Assembly: GCA_963422775.4 (NCBI GenBank)
Contig: CAUJSJ030000103.1
Span: forward strand, 62,001-126,000
DNA length: 64,000 nt
Reading direction: 5' to 3'
Source of the DNA: Pelomonas sp963422775
GTDB lineage: Bacteria > Pseudomonadota > Gammaproteobacteria > Burkholderiales > Burkholderiaceae_C
Shown: positions 8,109 to 16,356 of the stretch, piece by piece
Layout: every line of letters starts with the position of its first letter
Numbering within the stretch: the first letter of the stretch is position 1
Program-made: the position numbers and the translations under genes
The notes under the pieces: generated by a model
The model's database searches: none
Seen by the model: the letters and a program-made list of their open reading frames with translations, nothing else
Told to the model about the DNA's origin: nothing

Positions 8109-8888
8109 ATGAAGCGCAGTTGGCTGACCGGTGTGCTGCTTGCCGCAAGCAGCCTGGCTCTGGCCCAGGGGGGCTGCCAGAAGGTGGTCGTGACGGCCGA
8201 CCCGGAGTACCCGCCCTATGCGTGGTACGACGGGCTGACACTGCGCGGCGCCAGCGTCGACGTCGTGCTGGCCGTGCTGCAGGTCATGAAGCTGCCCTAT
8301 GAACTGCGCTACGTCGGGCCGTTCGTGCGCGTACTGCAGAACGCGCGCTTCGGCGACGTGGACATCATCACCGAGCTCAAGCGCAATGCCGAGCGCGAGG
8401 ACTATCTGGCCTTCGCCGACACGCCCATCTTCACCAACCCGAGCTCGGTCTTCATCCGCGCCGACCAGAACCTCAAGTTCACCAAGCGCGAAGACCTGCG
8501 CGGCCTGCGCGGCGGCGTCACGCACGGTACGCGCTTCGGCGACGGGCTGGACGAGTACGTCGAGGCGAACCTGACGGTCGAGGTGGGCCCGGGCATCAAG
8601 GAGAACTTCCTCAAGCTCGACGCCGGCCGCATCGACTACTTCATCTCGCCGCACTACCCGGCGCTGTCGCACCTGATCTCCAGCGGCAGCGAGGCCCGGT
8701 TCAAGGCGCTCAAGCCGCCGATCGCAGAGGCGCTGAACTACGTCGGCTGGTCGCGCCGCAGTGCCTGCCTGGCGCGACTGCCGGAGTTCGATGCCCTGCT
8801 CAAGCGGTATCTGGCGGCGATGAACCCGGGCCGCCTCGTCGAGGACAGCCACGAGGCCTGGCGGCGCAATCCCGTCATGAAGCGCTGA
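8109..8888 (+). CDS. Periplasmic solute-binding protein, bacterial family 3 (orphan)
   Basis: This 259-residue protein has a signal peptide (MKRSWLTGVLLAASSLALAQ) and a two-lobed SBP_bac_3 fold beginning VVVTADPEYPPYAWYDG, the usual ligand-lobe opening. The ATG at 8109 is preceded by GGGGAGG. No permease or ATPase gene is adjacent, so it may serve a distant ABC transporter or act as a sensor partner; the ligand is unknown. A related orphan binding protein occurs at 43854. Its 3' end overlaps the convergent TPR gene by 14 bp. Confidence 0.85.
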   Translation: MKRSWLTGVLLAASSLALAQGGCQKVVVTADPEYPPYAWYDGLTLRGASVDVVLAVLQVMKLPYELRYVGPFVRVLQNARFGDVDIITELKRNAEREDYLAFADTPIFTNPSSVFIRADQNLKFTKREDLRGLRGGVTHGTRFGDGLDEYVEANLTVEVGPGIKENFLKLDAGRIDYFISPHYPALSHLISSGSEARFKALKPPIAEALNYVGWSRRSACLARLPEFDALLKRYLAAMNPGRLVEDSHEAWRRNPVMKR

Positions 8889-10194
8889 CGACGATGCCGG
8901 CGTCGGTCAGCAGCGCGGCAAAGCCGGCATCGGTGCGCAGCGCGTCGAAGGCCGGGTCCACGCCGGCACAGACGAAGTTGAAGTCATGCAGCTCGGCCGC
9001 GCGGGCCAGCCAGTGCAAGGTGCCCGCTGCGTCGCCCAGCCTGGCTCTGACCATCGCGAGCTGGTAGGGCGGCGCGCGGCCGGCTTCGAAGCGCGCCAGC
9101 AGCTCGGCGCAGGCCTGTTCGGGGGCTGCCGTCTCGCCAGCCAAGGCCAGCGCCTGGGCGATACCGCACAGGCCGATGCTCAACGCGGGCAGCTTCTCCT
9201 CCAGGGCCCGATAGGCCCGCAGGCCGGCGGCCGTTCGGCCGGCGTAGAGGTGCAGGGCGGCGTCCAGCGACTGGGCGATGACTTGGCCGGGCGACACGCT
9301 GAGGACGTCGTCGAACACGCGGCCGGCCACGTCGTAGCGCCGCGCGTACAGCTCGATCAGCCCTTCGTGGGCGCGAAAGTGCAGAGAGACGGGATCAAGG
9401 GTGCGCGCGGCGGCGTAGGCAGCGCGGGCCGCGTCGAAGCGGCCGGCAAACATCTGCATCCAGCCCTCGCGGGCATGCAGGCCGGCCGATGGCGCCAGCG
9501 CCAGCGCGCGCCGTACCTGGGCCAGGGCTTCGGGCCAATGGCGGTCATGGCTGAAGGCCACCGTGGCCAGCAGGCCATGGACCTCTGCACGTTCGGCCGC
9601 GGTCAACGCGGGGTCGGCCAAGGCCTGCTCGCCGGCCTGGCGGGCGGCCGGCATCGCGCCGGGGGCGGGCAGGGCTGTCAGGCCGACGCTCCACACCAGG
9701 GCGGCGGCCTCGAGCGCCTGCGCTGGGCCGAGATCGGGCTGCATGGCCAGCGCTTCGGCGGCCAGTTGCAGGGCGCGCTGGCAGCCGTCCAAGCTGCCCT
9801 GCCCTAAGGCCGCGCGGCCGAGGCTGACCCGCTCCAGCGCCGCGGTCCGGGGCGCGGTGGCCGGCGCGCGCGGCAGCAGCTGCAAGGCGTAGCTGCCCAC
9901 CGGCAGCCGGAATTCGAGCCGAGCCTCGCGCCCTTCGGCAGCGTAGTAGGTCGCGAGCTTCTGGCGCAGCCGGCGCGCCTCGACACGCACGATGGAGTCA
10001 CTTCGCGGGTCGAACTGGTCGGCCGGGCGGTGAAAGACCGCCACGCCGAGAGCCATCTCGCGCAGGCCGGCGCTGTCGCCCGCGTGTCTCAGCGCCAGCA
10101 GGTGGCGCAGGAAGCGCAGGTGCCGGTGGGCACGCTTGAAGGCGGCGCTCGCGGCGAGCCGTTCCAGCTCGGCGGTGATCAGGTCGGCATCCAT
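8875..10194 (-). CDS. TPR-rich protein with an N-terminal regulatory-type domain
   Basis: The roughly 439-residue product lacks a signal peptide and membrane segments. Residues 1-105 contain FRLPVGSYALQLLP and, before it, FDPRSDSIVRVEARRLRQKL. This module is seen at the N-terminus of many large TPR or adenylate-cyclase-like regulators (recognised by pattern). The rest is Ala/Leu-rich helical repeats compatible with 8-10 tetratricopeptide units. The start at 10194 (MDADLITAEL) is chosen because the upstream in-frame residues look non-coding; no strong ribosome site is visible. The gene is divergent from the PEP-CTERM gene, with 92 bp between starts. The function is unknown. Confidence 0.7.
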   Translation of the reverse strand: MDADLITAELERLAASAAFKRAHRHLRFLRHLLALRHAGDSAGLREMALGVAVFHRPADQFDPRSDSIVRVEARRLRQKLATYYAAEGREARLEFRLPVGSYALQLLPRAPATAPRTAALERVSLGRAALGQGSLDGCQRALQLAAEALAMQPDLGPAQALEAAALVWSVGLTALPAPGAMPAARQAGEQALADPALTAAERAEVHGLLATVAFSHDRHWPEALAQVRRALALAPSAGLHAREGWMQMFAGRFDAARAAYAAARTLDPVSLHFRAHEGLIELYARRYDVAGRVFDDVLSVSPGQVIAQSLDAALHLYAGRTAAGLRAYRALEEKLPALSIGLCGIAQALALAGETAAPEQACAELLARFEAGRAPPYQLAMVRARLGDAAGTLHWLARAAELHDFNFVCAGVDPAFDALRTDAGFAALLTDAGIVVSAS

Positions 10195-10286
10195 CTGGGG
10201 GGAGCATGCCCGACTTGTCACCTGCTCGTCACCCCGCGCCAGCCCTGAGGCGGCGCACAGTCGGCTCATCACCCCGGGAGACGACG

Positions 10287-11087
10287 ATGAAGCCACTGCA
10301 CCGCCTGCTCAGTTCCGCCCTGCTCCTCGTGATCGGCGCCTGCGCCCTGCCAGCGGCCCAGGCGGCACTGGCTTTCGACTACCGCGTCTCGGTGCTCTTC
10401 GTCACCTTTGACGACACCACCTTCGCCAGCGCCAACGCGCGCTACGACTACCACGTCGATGTCTCGGGCGACGACGGCGACAGCGCGCTGGGCGTGCTGG
10501 CCAGCGTGCGCACCGGGCAGAGCAATTTCAGCTGGGTGGCAGGGCCTTACAGCGCCACCTCGGACGCGTTTCTCACGGTGTCCAACGTCAGCGATCCCGG
10601 CAGCACGGGCAGCGTCACCGCTGACCTGGCGCTGAGCGGGGGAACGCGGGGAGCCCTGGACCTGGGTTACGACACGGCGGCCGGCGTGCTCGGCCCCAGC
10701 ATCATCCAGCGCAATGTCGGCCCGGACGGCTATTCGCTCGATCTGCGAGGCGGCGGCAATGGCTTCCTGGACGGCGGCAGGCTGTTCGTGCTGGTGGTCT
10801 TCGTGCAGGGCGACTGGACCGCGGCGCACGGCAGCGGCCCTGGCCAGCTCGAATTCATCAGCATCGACCCGGCCTTCACCATCACCGACAACTTTGCCAG
10901 CTACAGCGCCGGCTTGAACGCGACGGTTTTCGCCGCCAACGGCTGGGCGACCGGTGACAACAGTTTCGGCCCCGACCTTCAGTTCCGCCTGCACGGCGAC
11001 GCGCTGCCGGTGCCCGAGCCGGCGAGCACGCTGATGCTGGGCGCCGGCCTGCTCGTCGTGGCGCTGCGCCGGCGGTCTCTGCGTTAA
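10287..11087 (+). CDS. PEP-CTERM sorting-domain exported protein
   Basis: The 266-residue product has an N-terminal signal peptide (MKPLHRLLSSALLLVIGACALPAAQAA) and ends with the PEP-CTERM tripartite signal: VPEPAST at about residue 242, a hydrophobic helix (LMLGAGLLVVAL) and a basic tail (RRRSLR). Such proteins are processed by exosortase and linked to exopolysaccharide-producing Gram-negatives. The middle is Gly/Ser/Asp-rich beta-type sequence with no recognised domain. No exosortase gene is in the window. The 3' end overlaps the queF stop by a few bases, in convergent orientation. Confidence 0.85.
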   Translation: MKPLHRLLSSALLLVIGACALPAAQAALAFDYRVSVLFVTFDDTTFASANARYDYHVDVSGDDGDSALGVLASVRTGQSNFSWVAGPYSATSDAFLTVSNVSDPGSTGSVTADLALSGGTRGALDLGYDTAAGVLGPSIIQRNVGPDGYSLDLRGGGNGFLDGGRLFVLVVFVQGDWTAAHGSGPGQLEFISIDPAFTITDNFASYSAGLNATVFAANGWATGDNSFGPDLQFRLHGDALPVPEPASTLMLGAGLLVVALRRRSLR

Positions 11088-11572
11088 CCCAGCATGCCCG
11101 ATTCAAACCCGTGGACCGGGAGGTCCACGCGGGGTGCGGGCGTCCAGCCGGGCTTGCGGTGCTCGGCCACCACGTTGGTGTAGATGCCGCCGCGCACATA
11201 CCACTTTGCCGTGATGCGGATGAAGCGCGGGTCGGTCACCTTGATGATGTCGTCGAGGATGGTGTTGGTGACCTTCTCGTGGAAGGCGCCCTCGTTGCGG
11301 TAGCTCCAGAAATACATCTTCAGGCTCTTGAGCTCCACGCAGAGCTCGTCCGCAATCATGTCGATCGTGAAGTGGGCGAAGTCGGGCTGGCCGGTCAGCG
11401 GGCAGTGGCAGGTGAACTCGGGCACCTGGAACTGGATCGTGTAGTCGCGCTCCGGGTTCGGGTTCGGGAAGACCAGGATGTCCTTGCTCGGCTGGGTCGG
11501 CGGGTTCTTGGGCACCTCGCGCATCTTGGGCTTCTTCTTGAGGGCGGGGGCGGCGGACTTCTTCGTGACCAT
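11084..11572 (-). CDS. queF: NADPH-dependent 7-cyano-7-deazaguanine reductase QueF
   Basis: QueF reduces preQ0 to preQ1 in queuosine tRNA biosynthesis. The 162-residue length indicates the short, type I form. The catalytic segment FTCHCPLTGQPD contains Cys57 and Asp64, which align with the nucleophile and proton donor, and the family motif follows in ELKSLKMYFWSYRNEG. The start is ATG 11572 (MVTKKSAAP); an upstream ATG at 11656 lies in the smc leader hairpin and adds no family-like residues. No other queuosine gene and no convincing preQ1 riboswitch are nearby. Confidence 0.95.
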   Translation of the reverse strand: MVTKKSAAPALKKKPKMREVPKNPPTQPSKDILVFPNPNPERDYTIQFQVPEFTCHCPLTGQPDFAHFTIDMIADELCVELKSLKMYFWSYRNEGAFHEKVTNTILDDIIKVTDPRFIRITAKWYVRGGIYTNVVAEHRKPGWTPAPRVDLPVHGFESGMLG

Positions 11573-11605
11573 GGTGCAAGAGACTTTTTGGGAGGGGGTG
11601 AATGC

Positions 11606-11611
11606 TATCAT
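11606..11611 (+). promoter_or_regulatory. -10-like element upstream of smc
   Basis: TATCAT lies 69 bp before the smc ATG, in the context ATGCTATCATCCG. A T-rich stretch (ACTTTTTG, 11583-11590) is upstream at suboptimal spacing. It would start transcription near 11618, just before the hairpin at 11624-11650. Confidence 0.4.
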
Positions 11612-11623
11612 CCGACCCCGTTG

Positions 11624-11650
11624 AAGCGCCTTTGAAAGGCGCTTTTCTTT
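11624..11650 (+). terminator. Terminator-like hairpin in the queF-smc gap
   Basis: AAGCGCC-TTTGAAA-GGCGCTT is followed by TTCTTT on the + strand, giving a GC-rich stem plus a U-rich tail. No + strand gene ends just upstream. It therefore sits at the very 5' end of the predicted smc transcript and may act as an attenuator, a stabilising leader hairpin or the end of a very short RNA. Confidence 0.55.
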
Positions 11651-11680
11651 AGCCAAATCAAGGGCTTACGCGCGAGCTTC

Positions 11681-14600
11681 ATGCGGCTGAATTCGATCAA
11701 GCTGGCCGGCTTCAAATCCTTTGCCGAACCCACGACCTTCCAGCTGCCTGGGCAACTTGTCGGCGTCGTCGGGCCGAACGGCTGCGGCAAGTCCAACATC
11801 ATGGACGCGGTGCGCTGGGTGCTCGGCGAGAGCAAGGCCAGTGAGCTGCGCGGTGAGTCCATGCAGGACGTCATCTTCAACGGCAGCGGCAACCGCAAGC
11901 CGGCGGGGCGCTCCAGCGTGGAGCTGGTGTTCGACAACCAATCCGCCCGCGCGGGCGGCCCGTGGAACCAGTTCACCGAGATCGCCGTCAAGCGCGTGCT
12001 GACGCGCGACGGCACCAGCAGCTACTTCATCAACAACCAGCCGGTGCGCCGCCGCGACGTGCAGGACGTCTTCCTCGGCACGGGCCTGGGGCCGCGCGCC
12101 TACGCCATCATCGGCCAGGGCACCATCTCCCGCATCATCGAGAGCAAGCCGGAAGAGCTGCGCCTGTTCCTGGAAGAAGCGGCCGGCGTGTCCAAGTACA
12201 AGGAACGCCGCCGCGAGACCGAGAACCGGCTCAAGGACACGCGCGAGAACCTGACGCGCGTCGACGACATCCTGCGCGAACTCAACGCGAACCTCGAGAA
12301 GCTGGAGCGTCAGGCCGAGGTCGCGGCGAGCTATCGCAGCCTGCAGGACGCCGGCACGCTGAAGCTGCATCAGCTGTGGTTCCTGAAGTTGCGCGATGCG
12401 GGCAACGAAGCCGCGCGCGTGAAGACCGCCTACGCCGAAGCCCAGAACGCGTTGGAGTCGCGCACCGCCGAGTTGCGCGCCGTGGAGGCCGAGCTGGAGG
12501 AGGTGCGCCAGCAGCATTACGCCGCGGGCGATGAGCTGCACGCGTCACAAGGTCGTTATGCCGAAGCGCAGCTCGAAGTGAGCCGGCTGGAGGAGCGCAT
12601 CCGCTTCGTCGTCGAGAGCCGCAACCGCGCCCAGGCCCGCCTGGCGGAGCTGCACACGCAGGACGGCCAGTGGCGCGAGCGCGTCGAGCAGGCCAAGGCG
12701 GAGCTGGAAGGCATTGCGGAGCAGATCGCCGGTGCCGATGAGCAGAGCGAGATCCTTGCCGCCCAGGCCGAGGAGCAGCAGGCCCAGCTGCCGCAGAGCG
12801 AGGATGCGGTGCGTGCCGCCCAGTCCCGTGCAAATGAGCAGCGCACGCGGGTCGCCCAGGTCCAGCAGCAGATCCAGGTGCTGGCCGCCGAGAGCCGCAG
12901 CGTGGACGAGCAGGCGAGGGCGCTGCGCCAGCGTGAGGACAAGCTGACGGCCGAGTCGCGCGCGCTGGGCGCGCCCGACCACGAAGCGCTGCAAGCCCTG
13001 CGTGAGCGCAGCGCCGCTGCCGACGAGGCGCGTGACCTGGCGGATGCCCGACTGCACGAGCTGGCCGAGCAGGTCCCGCAGTTTGAAGAGCAGCGCCGCA
13101 ACGCCCAGCAGGACACCAACGCCCAGCTTGCCCGGCAGTCCGAGCTGACTGCCCGCCTGGAGGCCCTGAAGGCGCTCCAGGAAAAGGTGCAGACCGAAGG
13201 CAAGCTCAAGCCCTGGCTGGCCAAGCATGGCCTCGATGGCCTGCAAGGCCTGTGGACCCGGCTGCACATCGCCCACGGCTGGGAGAACGCGCTGGAAGCT
13301 GCGCTGCGCGAGCGAATGGGTGCGCTCAGCGTCGGCCGGCTGGACACGGTGCGTGCCTTCGAGGCCGACGCTCCGCCGGCCCGCCTGGCCTTCTACTCGA
13401 CGCCGCCCGGCGCCATTGCCAACACGCATGAGACCCTGCCCAAGCTCAGCGAGCTGCTGCGCCTGAACGACGCCGGCCTGAGTGCGCTGCTGAACGACTG
13501 GCTGGAAGGCGTCTACACGGCGCCGACGCTCGACGAAGCGCTGGCCGCGCGCGGCAAGCTCACGCACGGCGAGCTGATCCTGACGCCGGCCGGCCATGCG
13601 GTCGGCCAGTTCTCGGTGACCTTCTACGCACCCGACTCCGAGCAGGCCGGCCTGCTGGCCCGCGCGCAGGAGATCGAGCAGCTGACGACGGCCCAGCGCG
13701 CCCAGAACCTGATCGCCGACGAGGCCCGTCTGTCGCTGAGCCGCATCGAGCATCAGTTCAACGACGCCAACGGCCGTCTGAGCACGCTGCGCCGCGAGGC
13801 CAGCGAGGCGCAGACGCGCGCGCACCAGATCCACGTCGAGCTGCTGCGCCTGACCAGCCAAGCCGAAGCCAGCCAGCAGCGCCGCAGCGCACTCGACGCC
13901 GAGCTGGCCGAGATCGCCGCCCAGCAGGAAGGCTTGCAGGAGCGCCGCGCCGTCGGCGAAGCGCGCTTCGAGGAGCTGGACATCCAGCTCGGCGACGCCC
14001 AGCAGCGCCACGCCGAACTGGAAGACGGCACCATCGCCGCCGAGCGCAAGCTGGCCGATGCCCGCGAGCAGCTGCGCGGGCTGGAGCGCCGCTCGCAGGA
14101 AGCCCGCTTCGCCACGCAGACGCTGGCCGCGCGGCGCGGCGAACTGCAGCGCGGCATCGAAACGGCCGAGGCGCAGATCGCCACCGTCGCGACCTCTGCC
14201 GCCAGCCTGCAGACCGAGCTGGACACGCTGAACGACGCCGCCGCCCAGGCCGGCCTGCAGGATGCACTGGCCATCAAGGTCGAGCGCGAGGGGCTTCTCG
14301 CCGCCGTGCGCGCCAACTACGACGACCTCTCGCTGCGCCTGCGCAAGGCCGACGAGCAGCGCATGACCTTCGAGCGCAGCCTGGACCCGCTGCGCGAGGC
14401 CATCACCAAGCTGCAGCTCGAAGAGCAGGCCGCCCAGCTCGGCGGCGCGCAGTACCGCGAGCAGCTCGAAGCCGCCACGGTCGATCTGGAGGTGCTGGCC
14501 AAGTCCATCGAGGACGGCGCGGTGAAGCTCTACGGCCTGCAGGGCGAGATCGACCGCATCAACCGGGAGATTGCCGCGCTTGGTGCCGTCAACCTCGCGG

Positions 14601-15196
14601 CGCTCGATGAGCTGACGACGGCCCGCGAGCGCAAGACCTTCCTCGACTCGCAATGCGCCGACCTGGACTCGGCCATCAAGACGCTGGAAGACGCGATCCA
14701 CAAGATCGACCTGGAGACACGCGATCTGCTGGGCTCGACCTTCAACCAGGTCAACGAGCACTTCGGCCGCATGTTCCCCGAACTGTTTGGGGGCGGCGAG
14801 GCCAGGCTGGTCATGACCGGCGACGAGATCCTGGACGCCGGTGTGCAGGTCCTGGCTCAACCGCCGGGCAAGAAGAACAGCACCATCCACCTGCTGTCGG
14901 GCGGCGAAAAGGCGCTCACGGCCATCGCGCTGGTGTTCGCGATCTTCCAGCTCAACCCCGCGCCCTTCTGCCTGCTGGACGAGGTGGACGCGCCGCTGGA
15001 CGACGCCAACACCGAGCGTTATGCGCGCCTCGTCACCAAGATGAGCGCCGGCACGCAATTCCTCTTCATCTCGCACAACAAGATCGCGATGGAAATGGCT
15101 GAACAACTGATTGGCGTGACCATGCAGGAGCAGGGTGTGTCGCGCATCGTCGCGGTGGACATGGACAAGGCCCTGGCGATGGCAGAAGCAGCATGA
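11681..15196 (+). CDS. smc: Chromosome segregation/condensation ATPase SMC
   Basis: This 1171-residue SMC protein compacts and separates the chromosome with ScpA and ScpB. The N-terminal head has Walker A GPNGCGKS (31-38) and the Q-loop region. Long coiled coils (about 165-500 and 660-1000) flank a hinge around residues 505-640. The C-terminal head has signature LLSGGEKALTA and Walker B FCLLDEVDAPLDD. Length is normal. The stop overlaps the zipA start (ATGA), the smc-zipA arrangement usual in Burkholderiales. Here ligA, which normally follows zipA in this group, is displaced to 24.5 kb. Confidence 0.98.
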   Translation: MRLNSIKLAGFKSFAEPTTFQLPGQLVGVVGPNGCGKSNIMDAVRWVLGESKASELRGESMQDVIFNGSGNRKPAGRSSVELVFDNQSARAGGPWNQFTEIAVKRVLTRDGTSSYFINNQPVRRRDVQDVFLGTGLGPRAYAIIGQGTISRIIESKPEELRLFLEEAAGVSKYKERRRETENRLKDTRENLTRVDDILRELNANLEKLERQAEVAASYRSLQDAGTLKLHQLWFLKLRDAGNEAARVKTAYAEAQNALESRTAELRAVEAELEEVRQQHYAAGDELHASQGRYAEAQLEVSRLEERIRFVVESRNRAQARLAELHTQDGQWRERVEQAKAELEGIAEQIAGADEQSEILAAQAEEQQAQLPQSEDAVRAAQSRANEQRTRVAQVQQQIQVLAAESRSVDEQARALRQREDKLTAESRALGAPDHEALQALRERSAAADEARDLADARLHELAEQVPQFEEQRRNAQQDTNAQLARQSELTARLEALKALQEKVQTEGKLKPWLAKHGLDGLQGLWTRLHIAHGWENALEAALRERMGALSVGRLDTVRAFEADAPPARLAFYSTPPGAIANTHETLPKLSELLRLNDAGLSALLNDWLEGVYTAPTLDEALAARGKLTHGELILTPAGHAVGQFSVTFYAPDSEQAGLLARAQEIEQLTTAQRAQNLIADEARLSLSRIEHQFNDANGRLSTLRREASEAQTRAHQIHVELLRLTSQAEASQQRRSALDAELAEIAAQQEGLQERRAVGEARFEELDIQLGDAQQRHAELEDGTIAAERKLADAREQLRGLERRSQEARFATQTLAARRGELQRGIETAEAQIATVATSAASLQTELDTLNDAAAQAGLQDALAIKVEREGLLAAVRANYDDLSLRLRKADEQRMTFERSLDPLREAITKLQLEEQAAQLGGAQYREQLEAATVDLEVLAKSIEDGAVKLYGLQGEIDRINREIAALGAVNLAALDELTTARERKTFLDSQCADLDSAIKTLEDAIHKIDLETRDLLGSTFNQVNEHFGRMFPELFGGGEARLVMTGDEILDAGVQVLAQPPGKKNSTIHLLSGGEKALTAIALVFAIFQLNPAPFCLLDEVDAPLDDANTERYARLVTKMSAGTQFLFISHNKIAMEMAEQLIGVTMQEQGVSRIVAVDMDKALAMAEAA

Positions 15197-16254
15197 ATGT
15201 GACCCTGACCGAACTTCTCGCCATCACGGGTGGCGTGGTGCTGGCCGGCGTCATTGCCCAGGGCGCCTGGGCGGCCCGCAAGGCCGGCCCCAAGCGCGCC
15301 GTGCCGCCGCTGGAAGAGCCGCATTTCGGCACGAGCCCCGGTGCAGCCGAAGCCCAGGGTGAAGGCCTGCCTGCCGAGGTCGATCCGCTGGAAGTGACCA
15401 TGCCCGCCGTCGCCCGTCCGTTGCGCCGGCCTTCGGCCCGCATCGATGCGTTGATCGACGCGATCGCGACCATCACCATCGAGGCGCCAGCGTCCGGTGA
15501 GCTGGCGCTGCAGCACCAGCCCGGCAGCCGTCGCGCCGGCACCAAGCCCTTCCAGATCGAGGGCTTGAACGCCGAGACCGGCGAGTGGGAGCTGCCCGCG
15601 CCCGGCCAGCGCTACGGCGAGTTCCAGGTCGGCGTGAAGATGGCCAACCGCAGCGGCGCGCTCAACGAGATCGAGTACTCGGAGTTCGTGCAGAAGATCC
15701 AGGGCTTTGCCGACGGCGTCGGCGGCTTCGTGCAGTTCCCGGACATGCTGGACGTTGTCGCCCGCGCCCGCGAGCTGGACCAGTTCGCGGCCACGCACGA
15801 TGCACAGCTCGCGCTGCTGCTGCGCGCTCGAGGCCCGGCCTGGACGCCAGGCTTCGTGCAGCAGGCTGCGGGCCGCCATGGCTTCGTCGCTGGCGCGCTG
15901 CCGGGCCGCCTCGTGCTGCCCTCTGACGAGGAGGGCGCGCCGCCCGTGCTGACGCTGCAGTTCGATGCCCAGGCGGCCCTCGCCGAAGACCCCGAGGCGC
16001 TGTCGCTGCGCGAACTGACGCTGGCGCTGGATGTGCCGCAGACGGCGGCCGAGCACGAGCCGTTCGCGGCCTGGCAGGAGTCGGCCCGGGCACTGGCGCG
16101 CGACCTGGAGGCCGAGGTCTGCGATGACCGCGGCCAGGTGCTGGGCCTGCATGCCTTCGCGGCCATCGACGTCGAACTGAAGAAGCTATACGAGGCACTG
16201 GCCGAACGCGACCTCGCGGCCGGCTCACCGGCCGCCCGCCGGCTGTTCAGCTGA
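15193..16254 (+). CDS. zipA: Cell-division protein ZipA-like (FtsZ-binding C-terminal domain)
   Basis: The 353-residue product has an N-terminal membrane anchor (residues 6-27, LLAITGGVVLAGVIAQGAWAA), a Pro/Ala/Glu-rich linker to about residue 125, and a C-terminal domain with the ZipA-type FtsZ-tail-binding fold (YGEFQVGVKMANRSGALNEIEYSEF onward, ending in the long helix AIDVELKKLYEALAERDLAAGS). It tethers FtsZ to the inner membrane at the septum. It is divergent from E. coli ZipA, as expected for betaproteobacteria, and identified largely by topology, the C-terminal domain and coupling to smc. Confidence 0.85.
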   Translation: MNVTLTELLAITGGVVLAGVIAQGAWAARKAGPKRAVPPLEEPHFGTSPGAAEAQGEGLPAEVDPLEVTMPAVARPLRRPSARIDALIDAIATITIEAPASGELALQHQPGSRRAGTKPFQIEGLNAETGEWELPAPGQRYGEFQVGVKMANRSGALNEIEYSEFVQKIQGFADGVGGFVQFPDMLDVVARARELDQFAATHDAQLALLLRARGPAWTPGFVQQAAGRHGFVAGALPGRLVLPSDEEGAPPVLTLQFDAQAALAEDPEALSLRELTLALDVPQTAAEHEPFAAWQESARALARDLEAEVCDDRGQVLGLHAFAAIDVELKKLYEALAERDLAAGSPAARRLFS

Positions 16255-16356
16255 ACGCGCGTGGCGTGACATTGGGCTCGAATCCTTTGAGTTCTGCAAA
16301 GGTTTGCAGGGGTACAAACCCCTAAAGTCTGTGCGTCTATTGGCCTGACAAGCCCG

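Noticed and set aside
11573..11680. preQ1 riboswitch in front of queF
   Set aside because: I looked for a compact C-rich hairpin with an A-rich tail before the queF start and saw only the perfect stem-loop at 11624-11650, which lacks the A-rich tail.
12545..15106. 853-codon open frame antisense to smc
   Set aside because: It is a shadow: smc is certain by motifs, and long antisense frames are expected in such GC-rich DNA. The translation is repetitive Leu/Gln/Ala without any domain.
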